Assembly (NCBI GenBank): GCA_038210375.1
Contig: JBBQWT010000019.1
Span: forward strand, 1-64,000
Length of the DNA stretch: 64,000 bases
From: JBBQWT01 sp038210375
GTDB lineage: Bacteria > Acidobacteriota > Terriglobia > Terriglobales > Acidobacteriaceae
Direction of reading: 5' to 3'
Below are positions 42,370-50,652 of this stretch, piece after piece (the first letter of the stretch is position 1; every line of letters starts with the position of its first letter). The translations under genes were made by a program, and so were the position numbers. The notes beneath the pieces are model-generated. The model ran no database searches, was not told the DNA's origin, and saw only the letters and a list, made by a program, of their open reading frames with translations.

Positions 42370-42861
42370 ATGCCGGTTAATAATCTAGACGAACTTTTTC
42401 GTGAGGAACTCAAAGACCTGTTCGACGCCGAAAAACAGTTGGTAAAAGCCCTGCCCAAGATGGTCAAGGCGGCCACCAGTCCCGAGCTGAAAGCGGCATT
42501 CACCGATCATCTTGAAGTCACTAAAGGCCACGTGGAACGGCTGAAGCAGATATTTGAAGAGCTGGGAATGCCGGCGCGTGGCAAGGTATGTAAGGCCATG
42601 AAAGGCCTGGTTGAAGAAGGCGGAGAGATGATCGACGAAAATGCCGCGGACCATGTCAAAGACGCCGGCCTGATCGTCGCCGCACAGAAAGTTGAACACT
42701 ACGAGATAGCGGGCTACGGATCGCTGCGCACCTGGGCTGAGACCGTGGGACACACCAAGGTGGCGCAACTGCTGGCCAAGACCCTCGCCGAAGAAGAAGA
42801 AGCCGACGCCAAGCTGACCGAGATCGCCGAAAGCACGGTCAACGAAGAAGCCGCGGCCTGA
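42370..42861 (+). CDS. YciE/YciF-type ferritin-like protein (DUF892)
   Basis: A 163-residue four-helix ferritin-like protein. It begins MPVNNLDELFREELKDLFDA, with EKQLVKALPKMVKAA and later KVEHYEIAGYGSLRTWAE and LAKTLAEEEEADAKL, the family's metal-ligand helices. The family is linked to osmotic and bile-salt stress and stationary phase; ferroxidase activity is reported for some but not shown here. GGAGCGCGAT precedes the ATG. It ends at a strong terminator, marking the end of the cassette. Confidence 0.9.
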   Translation: MPVNNLDELFREELKDLFDAEKQLVKALPKMVKAATSPELKAAFTDHLEVTKGHVERLKQIFEELGMPARGKVCKAMKGLVEEGGEMIDENAADHVKDAGLIVAAQKVEHYEIAGYGSLRTWAETVGHTKVAQLLAKTLAEEEEADAKLTEIAESTVNEEAAA

Positions 42862-42885
42862 GGCGCAAGCCAATTTTCACCCTGC

Positions 42886-42922
42886 CCGGCGCGCTTTTGG
42901 GGAATTGCGCGCCGGTTTTTTT
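42886..42922 (+). terminator. Rho-independent terminator after the DUF892 gene
   Basis: Arms CCGGCGCGC and GCGCGCCGG (9 bp, perfect) with a 12-base loop are followed by seven T, 24 bases after the stop at 42861. Confidence 0.9.
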
Positions 42923-43090
42923 GATCGCCTGTATTGCGGCGCTGAAGGTCGCTACTTTCCCCCGCGCTCCAGACCATCGCCGGGAGGATTCGCTCGCTCC
43001 CGGCCGAAATGAAAACAATGAATCCACGTCAAACTCGCGGCGCTGGTTCCCGACGTTGATGCCGAGGCGCCTCGCGTACAATTAATTCCA

Positions 43091-43759
43091 GTGAAAGGTT
43101 TTTTTGCCAGATATACGGCCCTCCTCTGGGGCATTCTGAAGCCGTTAGGCGCCTGGGGGGTCTTCGGCGCTGCGTTTGTAGACGCCTCATTCCTGGGCGT
43201 TCCAGTCGATCCCATTGTGGCCGCCTATGTGCATAGCCAGCCGGCCCACATTCTTTTTTTGTGCGCCGGGGCCAGCGCGGGATCTGCGCTGGGTAGCTCA
43301 GTTCCTTACTGGCTGGGATACAAAGGCGGCGAGATTTTTCTCGCCCGTCGTGTAAAGCCGGAACGCCTTGAGGAATTACGGTTGAAGTTTGAACGCCACG
43401 AAATTCTGGGCGTGATGCTGCCGGCCATGATGCCTCCACCCATGCCGTTCAAGGCCATCGTCTTCGGCGCCGGGGTATTTCGCATGAACTACCTGCGGTT
43501 CCTGGGAGTGGTTTTCGCCGGGCGGCTCATTCGCTTTCTGATCTTCTCCCTGGTACTGCTCAAGTTTGGACCCGGCATCTGGCATGTGCTGAAATTGCTG
43601 GTTCTCGGGCATTACCTGTTGCTGGCGCTGGGCACTGCCCTGGTGGCGGGGTATCTGGTCTTCCGCAAGCAGATTTTCGGAGGTCAAGGCGCGCTGGTGG
43701 CAGTTCCTCCGTCGGAATCCCTGAGTGCGGCCGGCAAGCAGCCGGGACCGGGCTTATAA
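43091..43759 (+). CDS. DedA/VTT-domain membrane protein (YqaA-like)
   Basis: A 222-residue inner-membrane protein with four to five hydrophobic segments. The VTT-type block is seen as FVDASFLGVPVDPIVAAYV (near 30), SAGSALGSSVPYWLGYKGG (near 63), and the proline-rich re-entrant piece MLPAMMPPPMPFKAIVFGAG (near 108). The family translocates lipids or lipid carriers such as undecaprenyl phosphate in several bacteria, which fits the adjoining envelope genes. Its own transcript start is likely in the preceding 160-base gap. Confidence 0.85.
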   Translation: MKGFFARYTALLWGILKPLGAWGVFGAAFVDASFLGVPVDPIVAAYVHSQPAHILFLCAGASAGSALGSSVPYWLGYKGGEIFLARRVKPERLEELRLKFERHEILGVMLPAMMPPPMPFKAIVFGAGVFRMNYLRFLGVVFAGRLIRFLIFSLVLLKFGPGIWHVLKLLVLGHYLLLALGTALVAGYLVFRKQIFGGQGALVAVPPSESLSAAGKQPGPGL

Positions 43760-43844
43760 TGAAAATCTATCGTTTCGACTCCGCAAGGGTCTACACATAG
43801 AGGTTGTGGCAGGTCATCACCTGCAAGGAACGAGCTCATTCCAG

Positions 43845-45038
43845 ATGCCCAACAAAATTAAAGCCGCAGTTCTAACCTTTTCCGTCGCCGTGGTTCTCCT
43901 GGTCGTGGTTGGGGAGCGCGGAGTGCGCGCCTCCAGTGACGACGTTTACAAGCAGCTCAAGGTTTTCAGCGAAGTACTCTCGCGGGTGCGGGCCGATTAT
44001 GTGGAAGAGCCCAACTTTACCGCGGTCAACGACGGCGCGCTGCACGGGCTGCTGGAATCGCTCGATGCCAACTCCAGTTACCTGAGCCCGGCGGAATATA
44101 AAGGGTATAAAGAGCGCAGGGACGGCCGCGCCGGCGTAGGCGCCACCTTCTCCAAGCGCGGCCTGGCGGCGGTGATCTCCGTGATCCCCGGCGGTCCGGC
44201 GGAAAAGGCGGGACTGGAAAACGGCGATTACATCGATTCCATTGAAGGCCGCAGCACCCGCGACATGTCCCTGGCCGAGATTCGCAGCATCATGACCGGA
44301 CAAGTTGGTTCCAACCTGTCGCTCTCGGTGGTGGGCCGCCGCAAGCCCGAGCCGCAGAAGATCGTGATCACCCGCGACGTGGTCAGAATTCCAGCGGTAG
44401 GCGAAAAAATGCTGGAGAGCGGCGTCGGATATCTCGACCCCGTCACCCTGGGTAAAGGCAAGGCCCAGGAAATAGCCCAGCGGATCAAGCAGTTGCAGCA
44501 ATCGGGAGCCAGGAAGCTGGTGCTCGACTTGCGCAACGTCTCGGAGGGAGACCTGGCCGAAGGCCAGGCGGTCGCTAATCTCTTTCTCAACCATGGCGTG
44601 ATTACTTACGTGGAAGGCCAAACCTATCCGCGCCAGACCTTCAACGCCGAGCAAGGCAAGTACGTGACCGGCATGCCGCTGATCGTGCTGGTCAATCACA
44701 ATACGGCGGGACCCGCGGAAATCGTGGCCGCCGCGCTGATGGATAACGCCCGCGCGGAAACCGTGGGCGACAAGACCTTTGGCGTCGGGTCGGTGCAGAA
44801 GTTGATCGAAGTGCGCAACGGCGCCGCCGTCATCCTTTCCATCGCCAAGTATTACAGTCCTTCAGGCAAGGCTATTCCTGACGTGGGAATTACCCCCACG
44901 GTGCAGGCGGCGGCGGTGGAAGATGAAGCTGACCCGTCGGACGACACCGCGGTGGCCCCGCCCAAAACCATCCGGGGAACTCCGGGGGCGGATGAGCAAC
45001 TGCGCCGGGCGCTGGAATTAATCAAACGGCGATCATAA
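43845..45038 (+). CDS. CtpA-like S41 protein lacking the catalytic Ser and Lys
   Basis: A 397-residue periplasmic protein starting at the ATG at 43845. A single hydrophobic anchor (residues 7-23) leads to the N-terminal helical part, a PDZ domain (about 95-180, ISVIPGGPAEKAGLENGDYI) and an S41 core. In active relatives the nucleophile lies in (S/T)ASASE and the base in TFGKG. Here the corresponding stretches are NTAGPAEI (nucleophile position Gly289) and TFGVGSVQ (base position Val314), so both dyad residues are gone. It probably binds rather than cuts peptides. The gene opens the set with PBP1A and the PASTA protein, 191 bases before PBP1A. Confidence 0.88.
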   Translation: MPNKIKAAVLTFSVAVVLLVVVGERGVRASSDDVYKQLKVFSEVLSRVRADYVEEPNFTAVNDGALHGLLESLDANSSYLSPAEYKGYKERRDGRAGVGATFSKRGLAAVISVIPGGPAEKAGLENGDYIDSIEGRSTRDMSLAEIRSIMTGQVGSNLSLSVVGRRKPEPQKIVITRDVVRIPAVGEKMLESGVGYLDPVTLGKGKAQEIAQRIKQLQQSGARKLVLDLRNVSEGDLAEGQAVANLFLNHGVITYVEGQTYPRQTFNAEQGKYVTGMPLIVLVNHNTAGPAEIVAAALMDNARAETVGDKTFGVGSVQKLIEVRNGAAVILSIAKYYSPSGKAIPDVGITPTVQAAAVEDEADPSDDTAVAPPKTIRGTPGADEQLRRALELIKRRS

Positions 45039-45229
45039 AAGAGGCATCCAACCTAATGTCGGTTAACGCTTGATGAACCACACTGGCTGGACATCGGGCG
45101 TCGTTGACCGGCGACAATCCCCCTGGAGAAAATTTTGCGCCTTTCTGCCACCAAGTTAGCACCGGGGTTGTCTTGCGCTGTGTGCCTGGCTGCACCGATG
45201 GGTTCGCGGTTTCCGGGTTTGCCTGATCG

Positions 45230-47458
45230 ATGAAACTTCCCTTCACCATGCCGCGATTCAGGCGCGCCAGCGAATTGATGGGCTGGGCATTTTTTGGATT
45301 GCTGGCTGCCGCCGCCGCTTTCGCGGGCATCATTTTTGGCCTGGTGCTGGTGTATTCCACCGACCTTCCGCAAGTCAGCGAGCTTGAGCATTACCGCCCC
45401 AGCGCCATCACCGAGATCTACGATGACAAGGGCAACGTCATCGGGACGTTCGCGATGCAGCGCCGCGTGGTCGTCACCTACGAGCAATTTCCCAGGGTGC
45501 TGCGCGAAGCCATTATCTCCATCGAAGACAAGGATTTTGAAAAGCACTGGGGAGTCAACCTGTGGAGGGCGGGAGGCGCGGCCTACCGCGACCTGGTTTC
45601 GGGCAAGAAGGTGCAGGGCGCTTCCACCCTGACGATGCAGCTTTCCCGCAACCTGTTTCTTTCGCCGGACCGCAATTTTGCCCGCAAGATCCAGGAGATC
45701 ATGCTGGCCATCCAGATCGAGCGGCGCTTCACCAAGCCCCAGATTTTTGCCTTGTACGGCAACCAGATATACCTGGGCCACGGGGTGTACGGGTTTGAAG
45801 CCGGCGCGGAATATTATTTCAGCAAGCATGCCGAAGACCTGACCCTGCCGGAAGCGGCCACGCTGGCCGCGCTGCCCAAATCGCCAGGACAATATTCGCC
45901 CGTCACCAACCCCGAGCGCTCCCTCCGGCGGCGCAACCTGGTGATCGACGCCATGCTGGAAGATGGCAAGATCACCAGCGACGAAGCCACCACCGCCAAG
46001 AATTCGCCGATGCAGCTCAACGTGCAGCACACCTTGAATTCCATTGCGCCTTACTTCGTCGAAGAGATCAGGCAATACCTGGAGCGCACCTACGGCAGCG
46101 ACGAGGTCCATCGCGGCGGCCTGCTGGTTTACACCACGCTGAACACCGAGATGCAGCGCGCCGCCAATCACGCCGTGCTCAGCGGCCTGGCCACTTACGA
46201 GCATCGCCATGGATGGCAGGGCAGGCTCAAGAATGTTCTGGCCTCCGGCCAGTCGATGGAAAAATACCAGCATCCGGACTGGAGCGCGGGACTGGAGGCC
46301 GGCGGATATTCCCACGTGCTGGTCACCAGCGTTTCCGCCAGCGGGGCCACGGTGAAGATGGGCCGCTACCAGGCGCTGATCCGCGACCCCGGCTGGGTGC
46401 GGCGTCCGGTGAAATCGATTCTTCGCACCGGTGACATCGCTTACGTCAAAATCGTGAGGCTGGGAACACCGCCCAGCGCTGAAGTCGCACTGGAGCAGGA
46501 TTCCGGCGCGCAAGGTTCGCTGATGGCAATGGATAACGCCACCGGAGACATCAAGGCCATGGTCGGCGGCCGTGATTTCGAGGAATCAAAGTTCAACCGC
46601 GCTACCCAGGCCATGCGCCAGGTGGGCTCCGCGTTCAAGCCCTTCGTCTACACCGCTGCGGTTGATGAAGGCGCGCTGCCCGATGACATCATTGTGGATG
46701 CCGCCACCACGTTTATTTCCGGCGGCCACCCCTACTCGCCGCACGATTACGACAATCGCTTCATGGGTCCCATCACCTTGCGGCGCGCCCTGGCGCAATC
46801 GCGCAACGTGCCGGCGGTGAAGCTGGCGGAGCGGGTGGGCATCCGCCGCGTGATCGACATGACCCACCGGTTCGGCATCACGTCGGATATTCCACCTTAC
46901 CTGCCCATAGCCCTGGGCTCGGCCGAGGTTTCATTGTTCGAAGCCACTGCCGCCTACGACGTGTTTCCCAATGACGGCATGCGCATTGCCCCGCGCTACA
47001 TCGTGAAAGTCACTGATCGCGATGGACACGTGCGCGAAGAGAACCTCAGCGAAGTGAAAGACGTCGTACGCCCGCGTACCGCGCGCATCATGGTGGATCT
47101 GATGAAGGGAGTCGTACAAAGCGGCACCGCCACCAAGGCCCTGGAGCTCAATCACGCGGTGGCCGGCAAGACCGGCACCACTAACGATTTTACCGACGCC
47201 TGGTTTATCGGCTTCTCGCCTTCCCTGACCTGCGGGGTGTGGGTGGGCTTTGACGAGAAGCGAACCCTGGGGAAAAGGGAATCCGGCGGGATGGCCGCAC
47301 TGCCTTTGTGGGTGGACTTCATGAAGGTTGCCCTGGCCAAGCGCGATCCCAAGGAAGATTTTGCGGCTTCCCCCACGCCCGCCCCTCGAACCCTGAAAGC
47401 TTCCGCCCCGGTGGTGGAAGATATGGAAGAGCCCAACGCGGATAGTGAAAGCCATTGA
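45230..47458 (+). CDS. Bifunctional penicillin-binding protein, PBP1A class
   Basis: A 742-residue class A PBP that polymerises and crosslinks peptidoglycan. After a short cytoplasmic tail and a membrane anchor (about 18-42), the GT51 domain shows catalytic Glu99 (EDKDFEKHWG) and QGASTLTMQLSRNL near 129. The transpeptidase domain has SxxK as SAFK (Ser467), SRN (524-526) and KTG (647-649). A linker domain of about 150 residues separates the two. The C-terminus is acidic and proline-rich. The PASTA gene starts 41 bases after its stop, probably in the same transcript. Confidence 0.93.
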   Translation: MKLPFTMPRFRRASELMGWAFFGLLAAAAAFAGIIFGLVLVYSTDLPQVSELEHYRPSAITEIYDDKGNVIGTFAMQRRVVVTYEQFPRVLREAIISIEDKDFEKHWGVNLWRAGGAAYRDLVSGKKVQGASTLTMQLSRNLFLSPDRNFARKIQEIMLAIQIERRFTKPQIFALYGNQIYLGHGVYGFEAGAEYYFSKHAEDLTLPEAATLAALPKSPGQYSPVTNPERSLRRRNLVIDAMLEDGKITSDEATTAKNSPMQLNVQHTLNSIAPYFVEEIRQYLERTYGSDEVHRGGLLVYTTLNTEMQRAANHAVLSGLATYEHRHGWQGRLKNVLASGQSMEKYQHPDWSAGLEAGGYSHVLVTSVSASGATVKMGRYQALIRDPGWVRRPVKSILRTGDIAYVKIVRLGTPPSAEVALEQDSGAQGSLMAMDNATGDIKAMVGGRDFEESKFNRATQAMRQVGSAFKPFVYTAAVDEGALPDDIIVDAATTFISGGHPYSPHDYDNRFMGPITLRRALAQSRNVPAVKLAERVGIRRVIDMTHRFGITSDIPPYLPIALGSAEVSLFEATAAYDVFPNDGMRIAPRYIVKVTDRDGHVREENLSEVKDVVRPRTARIMVDLMKGVVQSGTATKALELNHAVAGKTGTTNDFTDAWFIGFSPSLTCGVWVGFDEKRTLGKRESGGMAALPLWVDFMKVALAKRDPKEDFAASPTPAPRTLKASAPVVEDMEEPNADSESH

Positions 47459-47499
47459 ACCGCGATGACCCAGGCTGGAAAGAATCGGATGGAGAAGGA

Positions 47500-48624
47500 A
47501 TGACCGGCGACCGGCCTGATCCCGATGACTCAATCGCGGGGTCAATAGCAGAAGGCGCCGCCTTCGCGGGCGCCCCCAGTCAGTCCGAGCTGAGCGCGAC
47601 TTCCGTGCGTGCCAGCAATAAGTCCGGCGAGGTGGCGGCGCCGCTCCCCAAAAAATACCCGGTAGAGCGGAAGCCCGGGAAGAAGCGGCCACTCTCCCAC
47701 TTTCTGCTCATGGGCACAGTGCTGCTGCTGGTTGCGCTGGCTGCCGCATTGACCACCATGCGTTTCGCCATTCACGGGCGCGAAGTGATTGTTCCCAAAT
47801 TGATTGGTATGAAGTTAAGAGACGCGCAGCTCGCCGCCGAAGGCTACGGCCTGTCACTGGTCATCGAAGACCATTTCTACAGCAGCGAAGTCCCGGAAGG
47901 CGGCATCGTATCGCAATTGCCGGCCGCAGGCTCTCTGGTGCGCCGGGGATGGCAGATTCGCGCCGCCCAAAGTCTGGGCATGCAGGGAGCCACGGTACCC
48001 AGCGTCGTAGGCCAAAGCCCGCGCGTAGCCGAGATCATTATCCGCCGCAGCGGCATGGACCTGGGAGAGGTGGCGACGGTGCACCTGCCCAATGCTCTCC
48101 CTGACCAGGTGCTGGCGCAGGATCCGCCGCCGGATGCCAAGAACCTGACCTCGCAAAAAATCAGCCTGCTGATTCCGGCGAACCCCGAGCCCAAGGCTTA
48201 CGTGATGCCCTATTTGCTGGGAAGACATTTCAGCGACATTCGCGACGAGATTTCACAGGCGGGATTGAAAATCGGCAGGGTGGTCGATCTGTCAGCGCCC
48301 ATCGCGCCGCCTCCGCCCCCTCCGGTCTTCGTTCCCATGGGCGATCATTCCACCGCGGAAGCCACGGGCGGCTCAGTTTTCGGGGGCGCCGCAGGCGCAG
48401 CCCCTCCCGCAGCGCCCGAGGAAGCCTCTGCCCCCCGGCGCGCCGGGGCATCTCCCGACGAGATCAATCCCCTTGCGGTAGTGGTGCACCAGAGCCCGGG
48501 CCCAGGCCAGAAGGTCATGGCCAATGGGTCGATATTCCTCGATGTGGTCTCGCAGTTTCCCGCCGATAAACCGGAAGAGTCTAAGCCTGAGGACGTTAAA
48601 CCGGCGAACGTGAATCCGAATTAG
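47500..48624 (+). CDS. Membrane-anchored protein with three PASTA domains
   Basis: A 374-residue product from the ATG at 47500, directly after GGAGAAGGA; a TTG at 47455 would lengthen it without support. A basic cytoplasmic region (about 50-65) precedes one membrane helix (FLLMGTVLLLVALAAALTT). Three periplasmic PASTA units begin VPKLIGMKLRDAQLAAEGYG, VPSVVGQSPRVAEIIIRRSG and MPYLLGRHFSDIRDEISQAG. A proline/alanine-rich spacer then leads to a fourth partial PASTA-like strand (VVVHQSPGPGQKV). There is no kinase or PBP domain, unlike the usual PASTA carriers. It may sense or bind muropeptides next to PBP1A. Confidence 0.88.
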   Translation: MTGDRPDPDDSIAGSIAEGAAFAGAPSQSELSATSVRASNKSGEVAAPLPKKYPVERKPGKKRPLSHFLLMGTVLLLVALAAALTTMRFAIHGREVIVPKLIGMKLRDAQLAAEGYGLSLVIEDHFYSSEVPEGGIVSQLPAAGSLVRRGWQIRAAQSLGMQGATVPSVVGQSPRVAEIIIRRSGMDLGEVATVHLPNALPDQVLAQDPPPDAKNLTSQKISLLIPANPEPKAYVMPYLLGRHFSDIRDEISQAGLKIGRVVDLSAPIAPPPPPPVFVPMGDHSTAEATGGSVFGGAAGAAPPAAPEEASAPRRAGASPDEINPLAVVVHQSPGPGQKVMANGSIFLDVVSQFPADKPEESKPEDVKPANVNPN

Positions 48625-48749
48625 CGGGATTTTGGTCAGAGCTGCTAGATCCTTCAAAAGAATCCCCATTCGTTTTAGTTGTCATTCTGACATTAGAGTT
48701 TATTAAACGCCGAAACAGTCTGTACCCAAGAAGAACTCTCAACTTTAGT

Positions 48750-49020
48750 TGTCATTCTGACGATCCCCGGATTTATCGGGGTGAGGAAGACCCCTACCGT
48801 TCCAGGAATATTTCCTCCTGTGGTTTTTGAACTCCCTCCCCGACAAGCCAGGCCCTGTTGCCGCGCAGATCGAAAGCGTTTCAGAAACTTGAACTTTAAA
48901 ATCTACCTTGGCAAAAATATCAATGGCATGGTTCAGGCAAACCATCACAAAGGGAGATATTTGTTGAACTGTAGGGGTTCTTCCTCACCCCGGAGACGCT
49001 GGGGGTCGTCAGAATGACAA
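48750..49020. repeat. Inverted doublet of the hairpin repeat
   Basis: The left unit (48750-48797, minus orientation) reads GTCATTCTGACGATCCCCGG, then ATCGGGGTGAGGAAGACCCC. The right unit (48972-49020) reads GGGGTTCTTCCTCACCCCGG, then GGGGGTCGTCAGAATGAC. Homology extends outside the stems: GGAATATTTCC beside the left one and GAGATATTTG beside the right one, inverted. The doublet at 56988-57215 has the same layout. Confidence 0.8.
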
Positions 49021-49088
49021 GTCCTGTGGAGGTCTTAGCGGGTCAGTTTTCTTATGCAACTTCTTGAGGTTTGGTTAGAAACAACACC

Positions 49089-49218
49089 AGTGGCAAAAAA
49101 AACGCGAGGTTCTTCGCTCAAACAAGAAGCAAGAGCTCGCTCCAGAATGACAAGTTCATAGAGGGTTTTTGCTGCTTAGTTTTCCTATGCAACTTCTTCA
49201 GGTCTTGCTGAAGAACAA
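49089..49218 (+). repeat. Dispersed repeat like the two around the GIY-YIG gene
   Basis: GAGGTTCTTCGCTCAAAC, AGAAGCAAGAGCTCGCTCC, AGAATGACAAGTTCATAG and TATGCAACTTCTTCAGGTC occur in the same order as in 18204-18322. This copy has no GIY-YIG gene next to it. Confidence 0.8.
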
Positions 49219-49251
49219 CGGCAAGAACAAGAGAAAACGCAAGTGAGATTC

Positions 49252-50652
49252 TCAGGCCTGGCGCTCGATCAATGCGGCGAAGAAGCCATCACATGGATGC
49301 GTGCCGGGCAGGGTGGTAAGAAACTTTTCGCGCGCTAACGACGCCGGCTCCGGCCAGGTCAGTTCCCCTGAATCCTGCAAATTCTGCAGTTCGCCGCCAC
49401 AATCCAAAATTAGATATTGGTTATTGGCGTGCGGCGCCAGGGCCAGGTCAATTACCTGCTGGTTTTCCTCCGGCTCCAGCGAGCAGGTGGAATACAGCAC
49501 ACGTCCGCCGGGCACGACTTGCTCTAATGCCGACCGCAGGATTGCCACCTGGCGACCTTGCAGATCATTCAAATCGGCGGGCGCCAGGCGCCATTTTATT
49601 TCGGGATTGCGCGCCAGGGTCCCCGTTCCCGAGCACGGTACATCGGCCAGCACTCGATCGAATCCCGCGGTCAAGGGAAGCGAGCGGGCATCGGCGGTAA
49701 TGATCTGTATTGCCGCCGGAGTCTGACGTTCCCGCATGGCCCGTGCACGGTGGTGGTGCAGCTCGGTGGCTATGATCTTGGCTTGCGGCATCCTTGCCGC
49801 CAGCGCGGCCGACTTGTTTCCCGGGGCGGCGCAGCAATCGAGAATGCGGTTGCCCGTGCCCAACAGCAATGCCACCAATTGCGAGGCTTCGTCTTGAATG
49901 GCCACGCGGCCTTCGGTGAATGCTTTAGTTTCGCCTAAATCGCCGGAGATCACTCTTCGCGCTCCCCGCAACAGCAGTCCGGGCGCGAGCCGGATTCCTT
50001 CCGCAACCAGCTCAGCCTCTACCGCCTCGCCGCTTAAGCGCACCGCCGTCGTGGGGATGACCTGATTGCTGGCGCAGATGCGCGCGGTGGCGGCCAAACC
50101 GTAACTGGCGATCCAGCGCTCGACCAGCCATAGAGGATGCGCCAGTCTTTCCGCCAGCGCGGCGGCGGTTTCAGGCTGAGCGGCAACATCCGCGGCAACC
50201 TCAGAGGCCCGAAAATCGGCTGCGCCGGAGTCGCCTGCAGAAACCATGCCTCCCGGGGCCGGCGGCGCGGCTGACAGCTTGCGCAGCACCGCGTTGGCGA
50301 AGGGAACCGCGGATCGCTTGCGCGCCCGCTTCACCATCTCCACACTCTCGTTGACGGCGGCCGATCGCGGCACGCGCGCCAGGAACCGCAACTGATACGC
50401 GGCCAGGCGCAGGGCGACCAGCACCTCGACATCCATACGGGATACAGCCCTTCCCGCAGCCGCGCTGATCACCGCATCGAGCCACGACCGCCAGCGCATC
50501 ACTCCCATCACCAGCTCGGTGCAAAGCCGATGGTCAGCGGGGCTTAGCCCTGAAAGCCGGTCGGAATGCAGCAGATCCACCGCGTAAGAACTTTGCTCTT
50601 CAACTCGCAGGAGAACATCAAACGCAGCGGCGCGAGATGGAGTCACCGGCAT
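49252..50652 (-). CDS. rsmB: 16S rRNA (cytosine-967-C5)-methyltransferase RsmB
   Basis: A 466-residue enzyme with an N-terminal NusB-like RNA-binding domain (about 5-130, including AFDVLLRVEE and SAAVNESVEMVKRA) and a C-terminal SAM domain. SAM motif I is LDCCAAPGNK (271-280), the PC motif is DVPCSGTG (337-344), and the catalytic cysteine lies in STCSLEPEENQ (Cys390). Its ATG directly abuts the TAG of fmt, so translation is coupled. The region 130-160 is alanine-rich and variable. Confidence 0.94.
   Translation of the reverse strand: MPVTPSRAAAFDVLLRVEEQSSYAVDLLHSDRLSGLSPADHRLCTELVMGVMRWRSWLDAVISAAAGRAVSRMDVEVLVALRLAAYQLRFLARVPRSAAVNESVEMVKRARKRSAVPFANAVLRKLSAAPPAPGGMVSAGDSGAADFRASEVAADVAAQPETAAALAERLAHPLWLVERWIASYGLAATARICASNQVIPTTAVRLSGEAVEAELVAEGIRLAPGLLLRGARRVISGDLGETKAFTEGRVAIQDEASQLVALLLGTGNRILDCCAAPGNKSAALAARMPQAKIIATELHHHRARAMRERQTPAAIQIITADARSLPLTAGFDRVLADVPCSGTGTLARNPEIKWRLAPADLNDLQGRQVAILRSALEQVVPGGRVLYSTCSLEPEENQQVIDLALAPHANNQYLILDCGGELQNLQDSGELTWPEPASLAREKFLTTLPGTHPCDGFFAALIERQA

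Larger units (their letters stand above)
48625..49251. other. Repeat-filled intergenic stretch
   Basis: The 627 bases between the PASTA gene and convergent rsmB hold no gene. They contain an inverted doublet of the hairpin repeat (48750-49020) and a further repeat copy (49089-49218), plus a lone GTTGTCATTCTGAC near 48678. The last TATGCAACTTCTT block of 49055 recurs at 49184. Confidence 0.7.

Noticed and set aside
45053..46513. 486-codon minus-strand frame over PBP1A
   Set aside because: Antisense to the PBP1A gene with its catalytic motifs; no recognisable product.
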